From the NCBI GenBank assembly GCA_964462595.1, contig CAYWXM010000030.1, positions 1 to 64,000 of the forward strand: a stretch of DNA of 64,000 nucleotides, read 5' to 3'. Shown here one piece after another: positions 1-7,406 of the stretch (the stretch's first letter is position 1; the number at the start of each line of letters is the position of its first letter). Source of the DNA: SURF-21 sp964462595. GTDB lineage: Bacteria > Actinomycetota > Geothermincolia > Geothermincolales > RBG-13-55-18. Both the position numbers and the translations under genes were made by a program. The notes below the pieces were generated by a model. That model searched no databases. It was not told the DNA's origin and saw only the letters and a list, made by a program, of their open reading frames with translations.

Positions 1-47
1 CCTTGGACACCGAATAAGGATAACCTTATGTCCAAGGAGGTGGGAAG
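1..47 (+). promoter_or_regulatory. Leader hairpin over the transposase ribosome binding site
   Basis: Bases 1-8 (CCTTGGAC) pair with 30-37, and 14-19 (ATAAGG) pair with 24-29 around an ATAA loop, leaving a 5-nt bulge at 9-13. The Shine-Dalgarno AAGGAGG at 34-40 is half buried in the outer stem. This resembles leader structures in other insertion sequences that stop translation of transcripts reading in from outside. The function is inferred; the pairing is directly visible. Confidence 0.6.
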
Positions 48-452
48 ATGCCGGATGCTGGAAGCGAGAAGGAGACATCGAGAGAGAAGGAGACGGGATC
101 AAGGCGGGGCGAGGTAACATCCATTGCCGGGGGGCTGCACCAAGGCCCCGTAGGCCCAAAGGGACGCTGGAGCAAGCGCAGGAAAGCGGAAGTGGTCATC
201 CGCATACTCAGGGGCGAACCGCTGGATTCCCTCTCGCGTGAGCTGGGGGTGGAGATCTACCGCCTGGAGGAGTGGCGGGACAAGGCCCTGGCTTCCATGG
301 AGGCGGGGCTGTCAAGAAGAGAGGGTGACCCCGTACAGGAGCAGCTCGACTGTGCGATGAAGAAGATCGGCGAGATGGCCATGGAGAACGAGCTGCTCCG
401 GAAGCGCTGCGAGGCTAAGGAGTCTTTACGGCAAAGGAGGCCGCGGAGATGA
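48..452 (+). CDS. IS3-family transposase OrfA (HTH protein)
   Basis: This small basic protein binds the element ends and supplies the DNA-recognition half of the transposase. Residues about 40-80 form a helix-turn-helix (WSKRRKAEVVIRILRGEPL followed by LSRELGVEIYRLEEWRDKAL), and the C-terminal part is a leucine-rich helix typical of OrfA oligomerisation. The ATG follows AAGGAGG by 7 nt. The stop overlaps the start of the next gene in an ATGA, so OrfB is probably made by translational coupling; the usual A-rich slippery site for an OrfAB fusion is not obvious. Confidence 0.85.
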   Translation: MPDAGSEKETSREKETGSRRGEVTSIAGGLHQGPVGPKGRWSKRRKAEVVIRILRGEPLDSLSRELGVEIYRLEEWRDKALASMEAGLSRREGDPVQEQLDCAMKKIGEMAMENELLRKRCEAKESLRQRRPRR

Positions 453-1357
453 GCGTCCGTACATCCCCCTCAACCGGGAAGCCGTACGGCGTTCTGCGCA
501 CCTGCGCTGCCCGGGGCATACCGCGCTCCTCCTTCTACTCAAAGACATGCCCCAGCCCAGGTTCCTCCGAGGGTGATCCCACGCCGGAGAGGAGAAAGAC
601 CGGCCCCAAGACGATGATATCCGACTCCGAGCTTCTCTCCCTCATACGGGACGATCTGGCCTCCTCCTCTTTCACCGGCGAGGGCCACCGCAAGGTGTGG
701 GCGCGCCTGCGCTTTGCGCAAGGCATCCCGGTATCGCAAAAGCGGGTGCTGCGCATCATGCGCGAGAACAACTTGCTATCTCCGCACCGCGTTCCCCAGA
801 AGCCCCCGTATGAGCACACGGGAAGGATCGTAACCGATGAGCCGAACGAGATGTGGGGAACCGACGGCGCCCGCGTGTTCACCACCGGTGACGGCTGGGG
901 ATGGATATTTGTCTGCGTGGAGCACTGGAACTCGGAGGTCATGGGACACCACGTCACCAAGCGCGGCGACCGCTTCGCCGCCCTTGAGCCGGTGGCCCAG
1001 GGACTCATGTCAGAATTCGCATCAGTGGAGGCGGGAGCGGCTCGCGGGCTCTGTCTGCGCACCGACCATGGCAGCCAGTACCTCTCGAACCACTTTCAGA
1101 AGCAGATCAAGGCCTGGGGGATCGCCCCCAGCTTCGCCTTCATAGAGCAGCCCCAGACCAACGGGGTGGCGGAGAGATTCTTCCGCACCTTAAAGGAACA
1201 GGTCATCTACGGCCGGGCATACGAGAACCTCGAGGAGGTAAGGCAGGCCGTCTCCACCTTCGTGGATCTCTACAACAACCAGTGGCTCATCGAGAAGAAC
1301 GGATACCTAAGCCCCGCGGACGCGAGGAGAGCATACTACGAGAGCGAGGCGGCATGA
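449..1357 (+). CDS. IS3-family transposase OrfB (rve integrase)
   Basis: This is the catalytic transposase subunit. An HTH_21-like segment lies around residues 60-110 and an rve core around 130-290. The catalytic triad is visible as D139 (WGTDG), D206 (RTDHGSQ) and E242 (NGVAERFFRTLKE), with 35 residues between the last two, the canonical DD(35)E spacing. At 302 aa it is full length for IS3 OrfB, and nothing in it suggests inactivation. Its ATG overlaps the stop of OrfA. Confidence 0.9.
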   Translation: MSVRTSPSTGKPYGVLRTCAARGIPRSSFYSKTCPSPGSSEGDPTPERRKTGPKTMISDSELLSLIRDDLASSSFTGEGHRKVWARLRFAQGIPVSQKRVLRIMRENNLLSPHRVPQKPPYEHTGRIVTDEPNEMWGTDGARVFTTGDGWGWIFVCVEHWNSEVMGHHVTKRGDRFAALEPVAQGLMSEFASVEAGAARGLCLRTDHGSQYLSNHFQKQIKAWGIAPSFAFIEQPQTNGVAERFFRTLKEQVIYGRAYENLEEVRQAVSTFVDLYNNQWLIEKNGYLSPADARRAYYESEAA

Positions 1358-1454
1358 GCTATAATCGGCGGCGAGATCTAATCCAAAGTTATGTCCAGGA
1401 AACCGGGGCCGACACACTGATACAAAACTTTAATTAAGCGGTAAAGGATGTCCC

Positions 1455-2813
1455 ATGGGAGAGGACGACAGGCGCGAGAAGCTTATAGGGCTGGGTCCTG
1501 AGAAGCTCGCGGACGCATTGCTGGAACTGGCATATAGAAGCGACGAGGCAGAGGTGCTTATCAATCGCCTGACGTCCTCGCAAAAGGAGATCATCAAGAG
1601 GTTTAAAGCCCAGCTCTCGGGGCTTAAGAGGTCCAAGCGATTCGTCGAGCGCAGAGACGCGAGACAGCTGGCACAAAAACTCGAGGATATGCTGATAGAC
1701 CTAGCTTCAGCGGAACCGGACGCCATGACCGGTATAGGACTTGTAACCGACTTAATCAAATGCGATTCCTCGATCTTCGTGAGGTGCGATGACTCTTACG
1801 GCAACATAGGCGATTTCTTCAGGTATTCCGCCGGCGTCCTCTTCTCCGAATATGCGGAGCGTATCGAGAACAAGGACTATCTGTGCGACCTCTTGTTTGA
1901 TCTCTACGAGAAAGACGATTACGGGGTGCGTTCAATATTGATCGATGAAGCCCATCATTATCTTGATGAAGGGGCGATGCGTAAGCTTGCAGACCGCATG
2001 TGGGTGCGTTGCCAGGACGAAGAAGATAAACGCAAGCGCTGGCATTGGAACAGAGGAATAGCGTCAATTGCACGGCAACTCAAGGATCCCGTACTTTTCG
2101 AAGCAGCCTGCGCGCAATCCTGGCCGGTACTCCACAACAAGGCTCTCCTCGATATCGCAGCGGTATATCTCGAGGCGGGGGAACCAGGAATCGCGCTTGA
2201 GCGGGTGCAGAGCATAGAAAGCCTCGAGATGCATCGCGTTCGCGAAAGGGATCAGCTTCTGCTCGCTATTTATAACGAGCTGGGGGACGAGGCAAAGACG
2301 GAAGAGATGGCCTGGAGGTTGTTCCGAAGGGAACGAGGCAGACTGGCCCTGGAGGAGCTACTCAAGGTTGTGGGGGATGAAAAGCGCGAGGGTATCGTCG
2401 ACTGTGAGACGGAAGCAATACTGGCATCGGACCGGTTTTTCTATTCGGATGCATCGTTTATGGTCGAGGTCGGGCGGTTCGAGGAGGCGGAGGTATATCT
2501 GCTACGCCACCGTGAATCGCTGGACGGGGACGTCTATTTCGTTTTGAAACCCCTGGCGGAGGCCTTGGAGGACGACCGCCCGCTTGGGGCAACGGTCCTG
2601 TACCGCGCCCTGCTCGACTCAATCCTGTCCCGGGCTATCTCTAAATACTATAACCACGGGATTAGGTACCTGAAAAAGCTCGACCAACTCGGGTCCAGAA
2701 TCGGCGACTGGAAAAGCCTACAACCTCACGCGAAATACAAGGAGGGGTTACAGGCTGCCCACGGCCGCAAGCGAAGCTTTTGGGCGAAGTACCCGGGGGG
2801 CCAGGCTCAATAG
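1455..2813 (+). CDS. DUF6880-like alpha-helical protein
   Basis: This 452-aa protein has no signal peptide or membrane segment. It is almost entirely helical, with repeat-like segments resembling TPR/HEAT solenoids. The C-terminal segment (dense helices ending in HAKYKEGLQAAHGRKRSFW) matches my memory of the DUF6880 family, whose function is unknown. The gene stands alone behind the IS element: its ATG is 58 nt past the IS right end, so its native promoter may have been displaced. It converges with the TPR-type gene downstream. Family assignment is from recall and was not searched. Confidence 0.7.
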   Translation: MGEDDRREKLIGLGPEKLADALLELAYRSDEAEVLINRLTSSQKEIIKRFKAQLSGLKRSKRFVERRDARQLAQKLEDMLIDLASAEPDAMTGIGLVTDLIKCDSSIFVRCDDSYGNIGDFFRYSAGVLFSEYAERIENKDYLCDLLFDLYEKDDYGVRSILIDEAHHYLDEGAMRKLADRMWVRCQDEEDKRKRWHWNRGIASIARQLKDPVLFEAACAQSWPVLHNKALLDIAAVYLEAGEPGIALERVQSIESLEMHRVRERDQLLLAIYNELGDEAKTEEMAWRLFRRERGRLALEELLKVVGDEKREGIVDCETEAILASDRFFYSDASFMVEVGRFEEAEVYLLRHRESLDGDVYFVLKPLAEALEDDRPLGATVLYRALLDSILSRAISKYYNHGIRYLKKLDQLGSRIGDWKSLQPHAKYKEGLQAAHGRKRSFWAKYPGGQAQ

Positions 2814-2849
2814 GAGTTCATCCCATCCCCCATCTTCAGACGCGTGCTC

Positions 2850-3752
2850 TTACTCGGCCTGGCGGCCTTCCCATGCCGTCTTCGCCCTGACGTCGTCGAT
2901 CAGGAAGCGTATGCCTTGATTATCCGAAGGATTCAGCCACAGCATGCGCTCGAAGGCTCGATCGGCTTCATCGAAACGCTCCAGGCGCCACAGGCACAGT
3001 CCGTATCCGTGCATGCAGCGGAGAAACGGGCGGTTGTCCGTAAACCCCCATGGCAGAAGGCCGTCGAATCCCTCGCCGAGGGATAACTCGCCGATACGTA
3101 CGCCTACCTCGTAATGGCGGAGGGCCGCCTTGGGCTCCCGGTCGAAAAAGAAGTGGCCAAGATGCGAATGGGCGTCGAGGCAGCGCAGGTCGGACCGGCA
3201 CAGCTCCATGAGCATTCTGTATGCCTCCACCGGAAAGCCCGCGTGCTTGAGGTCGTTGGATTCGATGATGGGGTCCGAAAAGGGATCGTCAGGGTCCTCG
3301 CCGGGTATCACCTGCTCCATCTCGTACTCCCGGCGAGGACCGCGGACGATGATCGGTTTCGCCCACTCCTCTACAGGCTCGCCCTCCTCGCCCCAGTACT
3401 CTTTATCGGGATCCCACATGCCCATGTCCCTAAGGCGCAGCGGCACAAGCCCGAGCGCGGCAACGTCAAGCCTGGTGGACAGGATCTCTCCCGAAAGGTA
3501 GGGGTGGTTCGAGAAACGCCAATACTTGCGCGGCTCGACCGTCACGATCTCGCCGGGCACCACGTCCCAGATCCCGCTGGCGCGAAGCGTTAGGTTCAGG
3601 TTGGCTCCCAATAATTGACATGGTGCAGCGCGCTCCTTCACCGAGAGCACCACGAGTTCGATGGGACTACTCAAGTCAAGATCATCTGCTGTGACCTTTT
3701 GCTGGTGATTCTTATCCAATTGGTTTCCTCCAGGGGATTGATTATTCTTCAT
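2850..3752 (-). CDS. TPR-like cytoplasmic protein of unknown function
   Basis: The 300-aa product has an N-terminal beta-rich half (residues about 25-150, containing VVPGEIVTVEPRKYWRFSNHPYLSGEI) and a C-terminal TPR-like half (about 165-290) in which HSHLGHFFFDREPKAALRHYE and GYGLCLWRLERFDEADRAFER look like degenerate TPR helices. I do not recognise a named family. It overlaps the end of the HEAT-repeat remnant upstream by 11 bp on the same strand, so the two were probably coupled; decay of that partner may leave this gene weakly translated. The second HEAT copy, at 15346, has no equivalent neighbour. Confidence 0.7.
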   Translation of the reverse strand: MKNNQSPGGNQLDKNHQQKVTADDLDLSSPIELVVLSVKERAAPCQLLGANLNLTLRASGIWDVVPGEIVTVEPRKYWRFSNHPYLSGEILSTRLDVAALGLVPLRLRDMGMWDPDKEYWGEEGEPVEEWAKPIIVRGPRREYEMEQVIPGEDPDDPFSDPIIESNDLKHAGFPVEAYRMLMELCRSDLRCLDAHSHLGHFFFDREPKAALRHYEVGVRIGELSLGEGFDGLLPWGFTDNRPFLRCMHGYGLCLWRLERFDEADRAFERMLWLNPSDNQGIRFLIDDVRAKTAWEGRQAE

Positions 3753-4358
3753 CGATATCGAAGTCGCCCGAGAGACCCTTTGCCGCGAGCATGGCGTCGG
3801 TGGCCGCCTCGGCTAGTTCCTCGTCCTCGGAGTCGGCGAGGTCTACGAGGATGACCCCCGCTTCCTGGGGACGGATCTCGGTCACGGCTTCGATAGCGGC
3901 GAACAATACGTCCCTATCGGTTTCATCCGAGTCTAGGAGCGCGGTCAACCGGGGCCAGGCGTCGTCCAGGTGCCGGTTGCCCGCCGCGCTGACCGCTTCG
4001 TAGAGCATGTCCGGGTCCTCGCTCTCCAGCGCTTCCAGAACCCGATCCTCGAATCCCTTGACGTAGCGCATGCAGAAGACCGCGGTCAGCCGCCAGTTAT
4101 CCTTCTCGCTCACGTAGGCGGCGCGGACGGCATCCCGGTGCCACTCATCCGGTGCGCGTACCGAGCCCTCGAGGATTCACCGCCGCACTTCCTCCGGTAC
4201 GTTGCCATCCAGGTAGAGTCCGCGGAGGGTTTCGTTGATCATCATGTACATACCCTCGGTGATTGTCTCATCGTAGGGATCATCGAAATCAGACAGATAT
4301 GTATTTTCAAGTGTCGGCCCCAGGGCGGGAGCTTCTTCATGGAGATCAGCTCGAACAT
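3742..4358 (-). pseudogene. Broken HEAT-repeat protein gene (paralogue of 15346-16158)
   Basis: Comparison with the intact paralogue shows two lesions. About 199 bp is missing at a CCCAGGG junction (4318-4324); the intact copy has CCCAGGG at both 15920-15926 and 16119-16125, so the loss fits slippage between 7-bp direct repeats and shifts the frame. An in-frame TGA at 4177-4179 replaces an arginine codon in the VRRRVLEGSV segment. The original ATG (4356-4358) and upstream region are conserved. An open frame remains from ATG 4113 to 3742, coding the last 123 aa of HEAT-type helices. Confidence 0.8.
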
Positions 4359-4510
4359 TTAAATCAACCCCTTAAACTCGCATAGATGTCCCTCCGGCTT
4401 ATATTATCAAAGCTACGGAAAAGAGGCGCTGCGCATATATGCATTTGTAATGCACGATTGCAGGTTCATGCAAAGCGAAAGAACCTAATGCGTAACCACT
4501 ATGTTTCCCC

Positions 4511-5791
4511 TCAGGCGCGCAGCAGGTATTTCCACAGCGGGACAGCGGAGATCTCCGTCCCGTCGATCTCGAGCCGGTCGGTGGCATCGCGGGTGACAAC
4601 GGTGAGCTTGCGGCAGCCGGGGAATCTGCGCAGGAATAGCCGTGCCCCGCGCAAGCGCCGGCCCTCCCACTCGAAACTGTCATCATATTTCGATTCTACG
4701 ACCTCGGGGCTGCCGGGTTTACCGGTGACGAAATCGACCTCTCCTTCCCCCTCGGCGTAGTACCCAGGCCGCATACCTAGTCTTATAAAATCCATGAAGA
4801 TAGCGTTCTCGGCCTTCGCCCCGAGGTCACCCCTCCCCGTCAGCACCGTCTTCATGCCGGTGTCCAACAGGTAGGCTTTCTTCTGGGCGTAGACACGCTC
4901 GTTGTGCGACGTGGTCCATTTGTCGATGGTATCCACTAGGTAGGCGCTCTTCAGATGCGAGAGGTAGTCCTTCACCGTGTCAAGAGAGATGCCGAGGCTC
5001 TTGGAGAGGCGGTTGTAGCTGATCCTGGAGCTGACGCTGGATGCCAGCAGAAGCATCAGGTCCCGCACCGACTCAGACCTCCGAATATGCTGGAGCCTGA
5101 TCAGGTCGCGCGATATCACGTCGTCCAGGAGTTGGGCCAGGTAGGTCTCCGAGGGCTGCAGAACGTTCTCTGGATACCCTCCGATTTTCAGGTATTCCTC
5201 CGCCGCCGCTACGTAGCGGTATTCCTCCGCCCGGCTTATCTCCTCTCCCCTGAAGGCGAGGAACTCATCGAAACCCAGTGGATAGACGACGATTATTAAT
5301 TGCCTGCCGGTGAGTTTACCACCCTGCGCGGCAAGCAGGGCAGAGGTAGAACCGGTGCAGACCAGCTTGAGGTTCTCGGTATCGTAGAGGGCCTTCAATT
5401 CCGCTTCCCAACCGGGGCTCTCCTGCACTTCGTCCAGGAAAAGCCAGACCTTACGATTGCGGCGATGCCCGAAGAGCGCCCTAAAATCGCGTAGGATCTC
5501 GCTTGCGGATATCCCGGCCGCGCGGGGATGGTCCATCGCCATGTAGAGGAGGTCTTTGGCGTCCAGCCCCCTTTCCAGGCATGCGGCGATGAATTGCCTG
5601 ACCAGGGTCGTCTTTCCAACCCGGCGGCCTCCCAGGATTATCTCGATCTGTTTTCTTCCCTCGGCATGCTGCAGAAGATTTATATAGCGCGGGCGGGGAA
5701 TGCCGATGTCCGGCGAATTCCCTTCCCACCAGGGATTCATCAGGTAAAGCGTCTCATCATCCACGTGTATCACCAGATGATATCGTAACAT
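4511..5791 (-). CDS. AAA+ ATPase with DUF4143 domain
   Basis: This 426-aa protein belongs to the AAA_14/DUF4143 ATPases, common single-gene or toxin-antitoxin-like cargo whose role is unresolved. The Walker A motif is GGRRVGKTT (about residues 54-62) and Walker B is VWLFLDEVQ (D120, E121). After the ATPase come a winged-helix segment (ISYNRLSKSLGISLDTVKDYLSHL) and the DUF4143 nuclease-like fold containing EVDFVTGKPGSPEVVESKYDD. No membrane segment is seen. The first 17 residues are poorly family-like, so initiation further in is possible. It is divergent from the nucleotidyltransferase gene, sharing a regulatory region rich in palindromes. Confidence 0.88.
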   Translation of the reverse strand: MLRYHLVIHVDDETLYLMNPWWEGNSPDIGIPRPRYINLLQHAEGRKQIEIILGGRRVGKTTLVRQFIAACLERGLDAKDLLYMAMDHPRAAGISASEILRDFRALFGHRRNRKVWLFLDEVQESPGWEAELKALYDTENLKLVCTGSTSALLAAQGGKLTGRQLIIVVYPLGFDEFLAFRGEEISRAEEYRYVAAAEEYLKIGGYPENVLQPSETYLAQLLDDVISRDLIRLQHIRRSESVRDLMLLLASSVSSRISYNRLSKSLGISLDTVKDYLSHLKSAYLVDTIDKWTTSHNERVYAQKKAYLLDTGMKTVLTGRGDLGAKAENAIFMDFIRLGMRPGYYAEGEGEVDFVTGKPGSPEVVESKYDDSFEWEGRRLRGARLFLRRFPGCRKLTVVTRDATDRLEIDGTEISAVPLWKYLLRA

Positions 5792-5812
5792 GACTGCATC
5801 AATACTTCAATA

Positions 5813-5850
5813 CTATAATCGAAGATATTGGACATTATCTTCGATTATAG
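5813..5850. repeat. Perfect 15-bp inverted repeat between divergent genes
   Basis: CTATAATCGAAGATA (5813-5827) and its exact reverse complement (5836-5850) flank an 8-nt spacer. It lies 22 bp upstream of the DUF4143 ATPase start codon, so it would fall in that gene's promoter or 5' leader. It could be an operator or an mRNA hairpin. No U-tract follows on either strand, so an intrinsic terminator is unlikely. Confidence 0.7.
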
Positions 5851-5868
5851 ATCCAAGTGCTTACCAGA

Positions 5869-5928
5869 TTGACGACGTATAAGTGACCGTATATAATGAC
5901 ACGTGTCAGTAAATAATGGCACGTGACA
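5869..5928 (+). promoter_or_regulatory. Sigma70-type promoter with twin CACGTG operators
   Basis: TTGACG (5869-5874) and TATAAT (5892-5897) are separated by exactly 17 bp. A perfect 12-bp palindrome, TGACACGTGTCA (5897-5908), starts on the last base of the -10 and covers the expected transcription start. A second near-palindrome, TGGCACGTGACA (5917-5928), lies exactly 20 bp further, two helical turns. This is the layout of a repressible promoter. The winged-helix domain of the downstream gene is the obvious candidate autoregulator. Confidence 0.75.
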
Positions 5929-5974
5929 TAATAATAAGGCACTTTAAGTATAGAAGAAGTATAGGGGTAAGACA

Positions 5975-6610
5975 ATGAGGTTTCATGAAACGCTGGAAGA
6001 TATACTGGGCAGCAAGATCAAGATAAGGATACTGCGCCTGTTCTACCGCACCAGGGGATCATTCACTGGAAGGGAAATAGCGAGGCTGATCGAGTTTTCT
6101 CAAGATGCAACGCAAAGAGCGCTAAATGACCTGACAAGACATGGCCTGTTGAGGCGAGATTACGTGGGGACCGCCTACAACTATTATCTAAACGAAGATC
6201 ACATGCTCACTGGCAAGGTGGTCAACAAGGCCTTCTTCGCTGAGCAGAACTCCATACGGGAGATCGCGAGGATATTTAAAGAGCGACTGGGCGAGGAATT
6301 CCAGAGAGCGGTCGTATTCGGAAGCGTTGCCAAGAAGAAGGAGAGGCCGGATAGCGATGTCGACATCCTGGTAGTCGTAAGGGACAGCACGAATATGGAT
6401 TCCATTGAAGACCGGGTAAACGAGGCCGCCAATCTGGCGACCGCCGCTTCCGGGAATCCGGTCATGCCCATAGTGATCCAATCGGGCGAATATGAGAAGA
6501 AGAAGAAAGCAAAGAGCAAGCAGGGTATCTGGAAAGAGATCTTCGACAGGGATAAGTCCATAACCTATGCGAGAGAGGATATAGAGGCCTATGGTTCGGA
6601 AGACCAATAG
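5975..6610 (+). CDS. Winged-helix protein fused to a minimal nucleotidyltransferase
   Basis: The 211-aa product joins an N-terminal winged helix (residues about 10-75, containing FTGREIARLIEFSQDATQRAL) to a Pol-beta-type nucleotidyltransferase (about 95-180) with the signature GSVAKKKERPDSDVDILVV: G116-S117 and D128-x-D130 are the metal and nucleotide residues. MNT-family proteins of this type usually act as antitoxins for HEPN partners, but no HEPN gene is adjacent. A strong promoter with two palindromes sits upstream, suggesting autorepression. It is the last gene before the tRNA scar. Function in this organism is inferred. Confidence 0.82.
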   Translation: MRFHETLEDILGSKIKIRILRLFYRTRGSFTGREIARLIEFSQDATQRALNDLTRHGLLRRDYVGTAYNYYLNEDHMLTGKVVNKAFFAEQNSIREIARIFKERLGEEFQRAVVFGSVAKKKERPDSDVDILVVVRDSTNMDSIEDRVNEAANLATAASGNPVMPIVIQSGEYEKKKKAKSKQGIWKEIFDRDKSITYAREDIEAYGSEDQ

Positions 6611-6795
6611 AAAATCCGTGGGCAGAACTGGTTCCCATGACCACAATATGACCACAAAACAGGATGCAAGCCGGTGGGGATAAAAACAGAAAGCAACACC
6701 AGGATATAGATCAAACATAGTGCTGATGCGGAATAGAGCGTTACAAGCAATAGCAAGCTATAAATGGATATATCAGGAAAAACACCGAAATATCA

Positions 6796-6842
6796 GACTC
6801 ATAATCCGCGTGTCGCAGGTTCGAGTCCTGCTGGGCCCACCA
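6796..6842 (+). other. 3' fragment of tRNA-Met (CAT), probable attachment site
   Basis: The fragment holds the last two bases of the 5' anticodon stem, the loop CTCATAA (anticodon CAT at 6800-6802), the 3' anticodon stem TCCGC, a 5-nt variable loop, a complete T arm (GCAGG, TTCGAGT, CCTGC), the 3' acceptor strand, discriminator A and an encoded CCA at 6840-6842. No 5' half (acceptor, D arm) lies upstream. A displaced tRNA 3' end is the usual distal scar of an element that integrated into a tRNA gene; by orientation the element lies to the left and the intact tRNA is outside the window. Confidence 0.8.
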
Positions 6843-6849
6843 GTAAAAG

Positions 6850-6884
6850 ACCAGGTCAGAGGGTATGTTCTCAGGCCTGGTTTT
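6850..6884 (+). terminator. Possible weak terminator after the tRNA fragment
   Basis: ACCAGG (6850-6855) pairs with CCTGGT (6876-6881) and is followed by TTTT. The loop of 20 nt is long, so this is weak, but its position just after the tRNA 3' end fits the terminator of the original tRNA gene. Confidence 0.35.
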
Positions 6885-6930
6885 CTCTGATATGGGGTTC
6901 TCATAATCTCGTGCCACATCTGTGCCACAA

Positions 6931-7092
6931 AGAATATCCGGCATGGTATCGGAAGACCATGCGAGCGCCTGCACCGGGTGCGGGGAGTGCGATGAGAAGT
7001 GCCCCCAGGATATCCTTATAAGCGAACTCATGCCGGGCGTGCACGCGGTGCTGGGAGAGGGCCGGCCATACCCGCGAAGAGTCGTGAAGTGA
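6931..7092 (+). pseudogene. C-terminal ferredoxin-like tail of an aldo/keto reductase (truncated)
   Basis: In the frame ending at TGA 7090-7092 the sequence reads ACTGCGECDEKCPQDI, a 4Fe-4S motif (C-x2-C-x2-C-x3-C), then ISELMPGVHAVLGEGR. This is how the family of aldo/keto reductases with an iron-sulfur C-terminus ends. The preceding catalytic barrel (about 300 aa) is absent, because the frame upstream runs into the tRNA region. The rest was probably lost or displaced when the neighbouring island integrated. The fragment has no convincing start of its own. Confidence 0.6.
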
Positions 7093-7252
7093 GCGATCGC
7101 AAGGCGATCCCCCCGGAGCGACCGGGAGCAAAAGGCACAGGCAGGAGCGGGTCCAGGCAAACATATACATAACCGGCTGGAATATATGGTAATGGGATAA
7201 TCTGCTCCGGATACGAGCGCACTGCGGGCGCAAAATACCACTTCTAACTGCA

Positions 7253-7330
7253 TTCGTAACATCTTCGTAACATAGTTGACTGCAAATTTGCCTCAGCGGG
7301 GTTAAGAACCTGACAGTCATGGGCGATAAT
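7253..7330 (+). promoter_or_regulatory. Regulatory region of the pilin-like operon
   Basis: TTCGTAACAT occurs twice (7253-7262 and 7264-7273), one helical turn apart. A perfect palindrome GCAAATTTGC follows at 7282-7291. A candidate promoter, TTAAGA (7302-7307), 17 bp, GATAAT (7325-7330), lies just downstream. The arrangement suggests activator sites ahead of a promoter for the operon starting near 7407. Confidence 0.4.
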
Positions 7331-7406
7331 GGATACGAAGGATTGTAATGTTGGCCTACAGTAAACCGGCATGCTGGGGGTTTGTATGAAGGATAGAGGT
7401 GTGACC

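Larger units (their letters stand above)
1..1397 (+). mobile_element. IS3-family insertion sequence, essentially complete
   Basis: Two overlapping reading frames encode an HTH protein and a DD(35)E integrase, the IS3-family layout. A terminal TGGACA motif reads inward at 5-10 and its inverted counterpart TGTCCA lies at 1392-1397, which I take as the ends. The similarity of the two ends beyond this core is weak, and the left end coincides with the window edge, so no target-site duplication can be checked. The element sits about 60 bp upstream of the next gene and may supply or disrupt its promoter. Confidence 0.75.

Noticed and set aside
6741..7262. A long minus-strand open frame containing WAQQDSNLRHADYESD.
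   Set aside because: That peptide is the reverse-strand reading of the tRNA 3' fragment, a well-known source of false genes; the frame has no other protein-like features.
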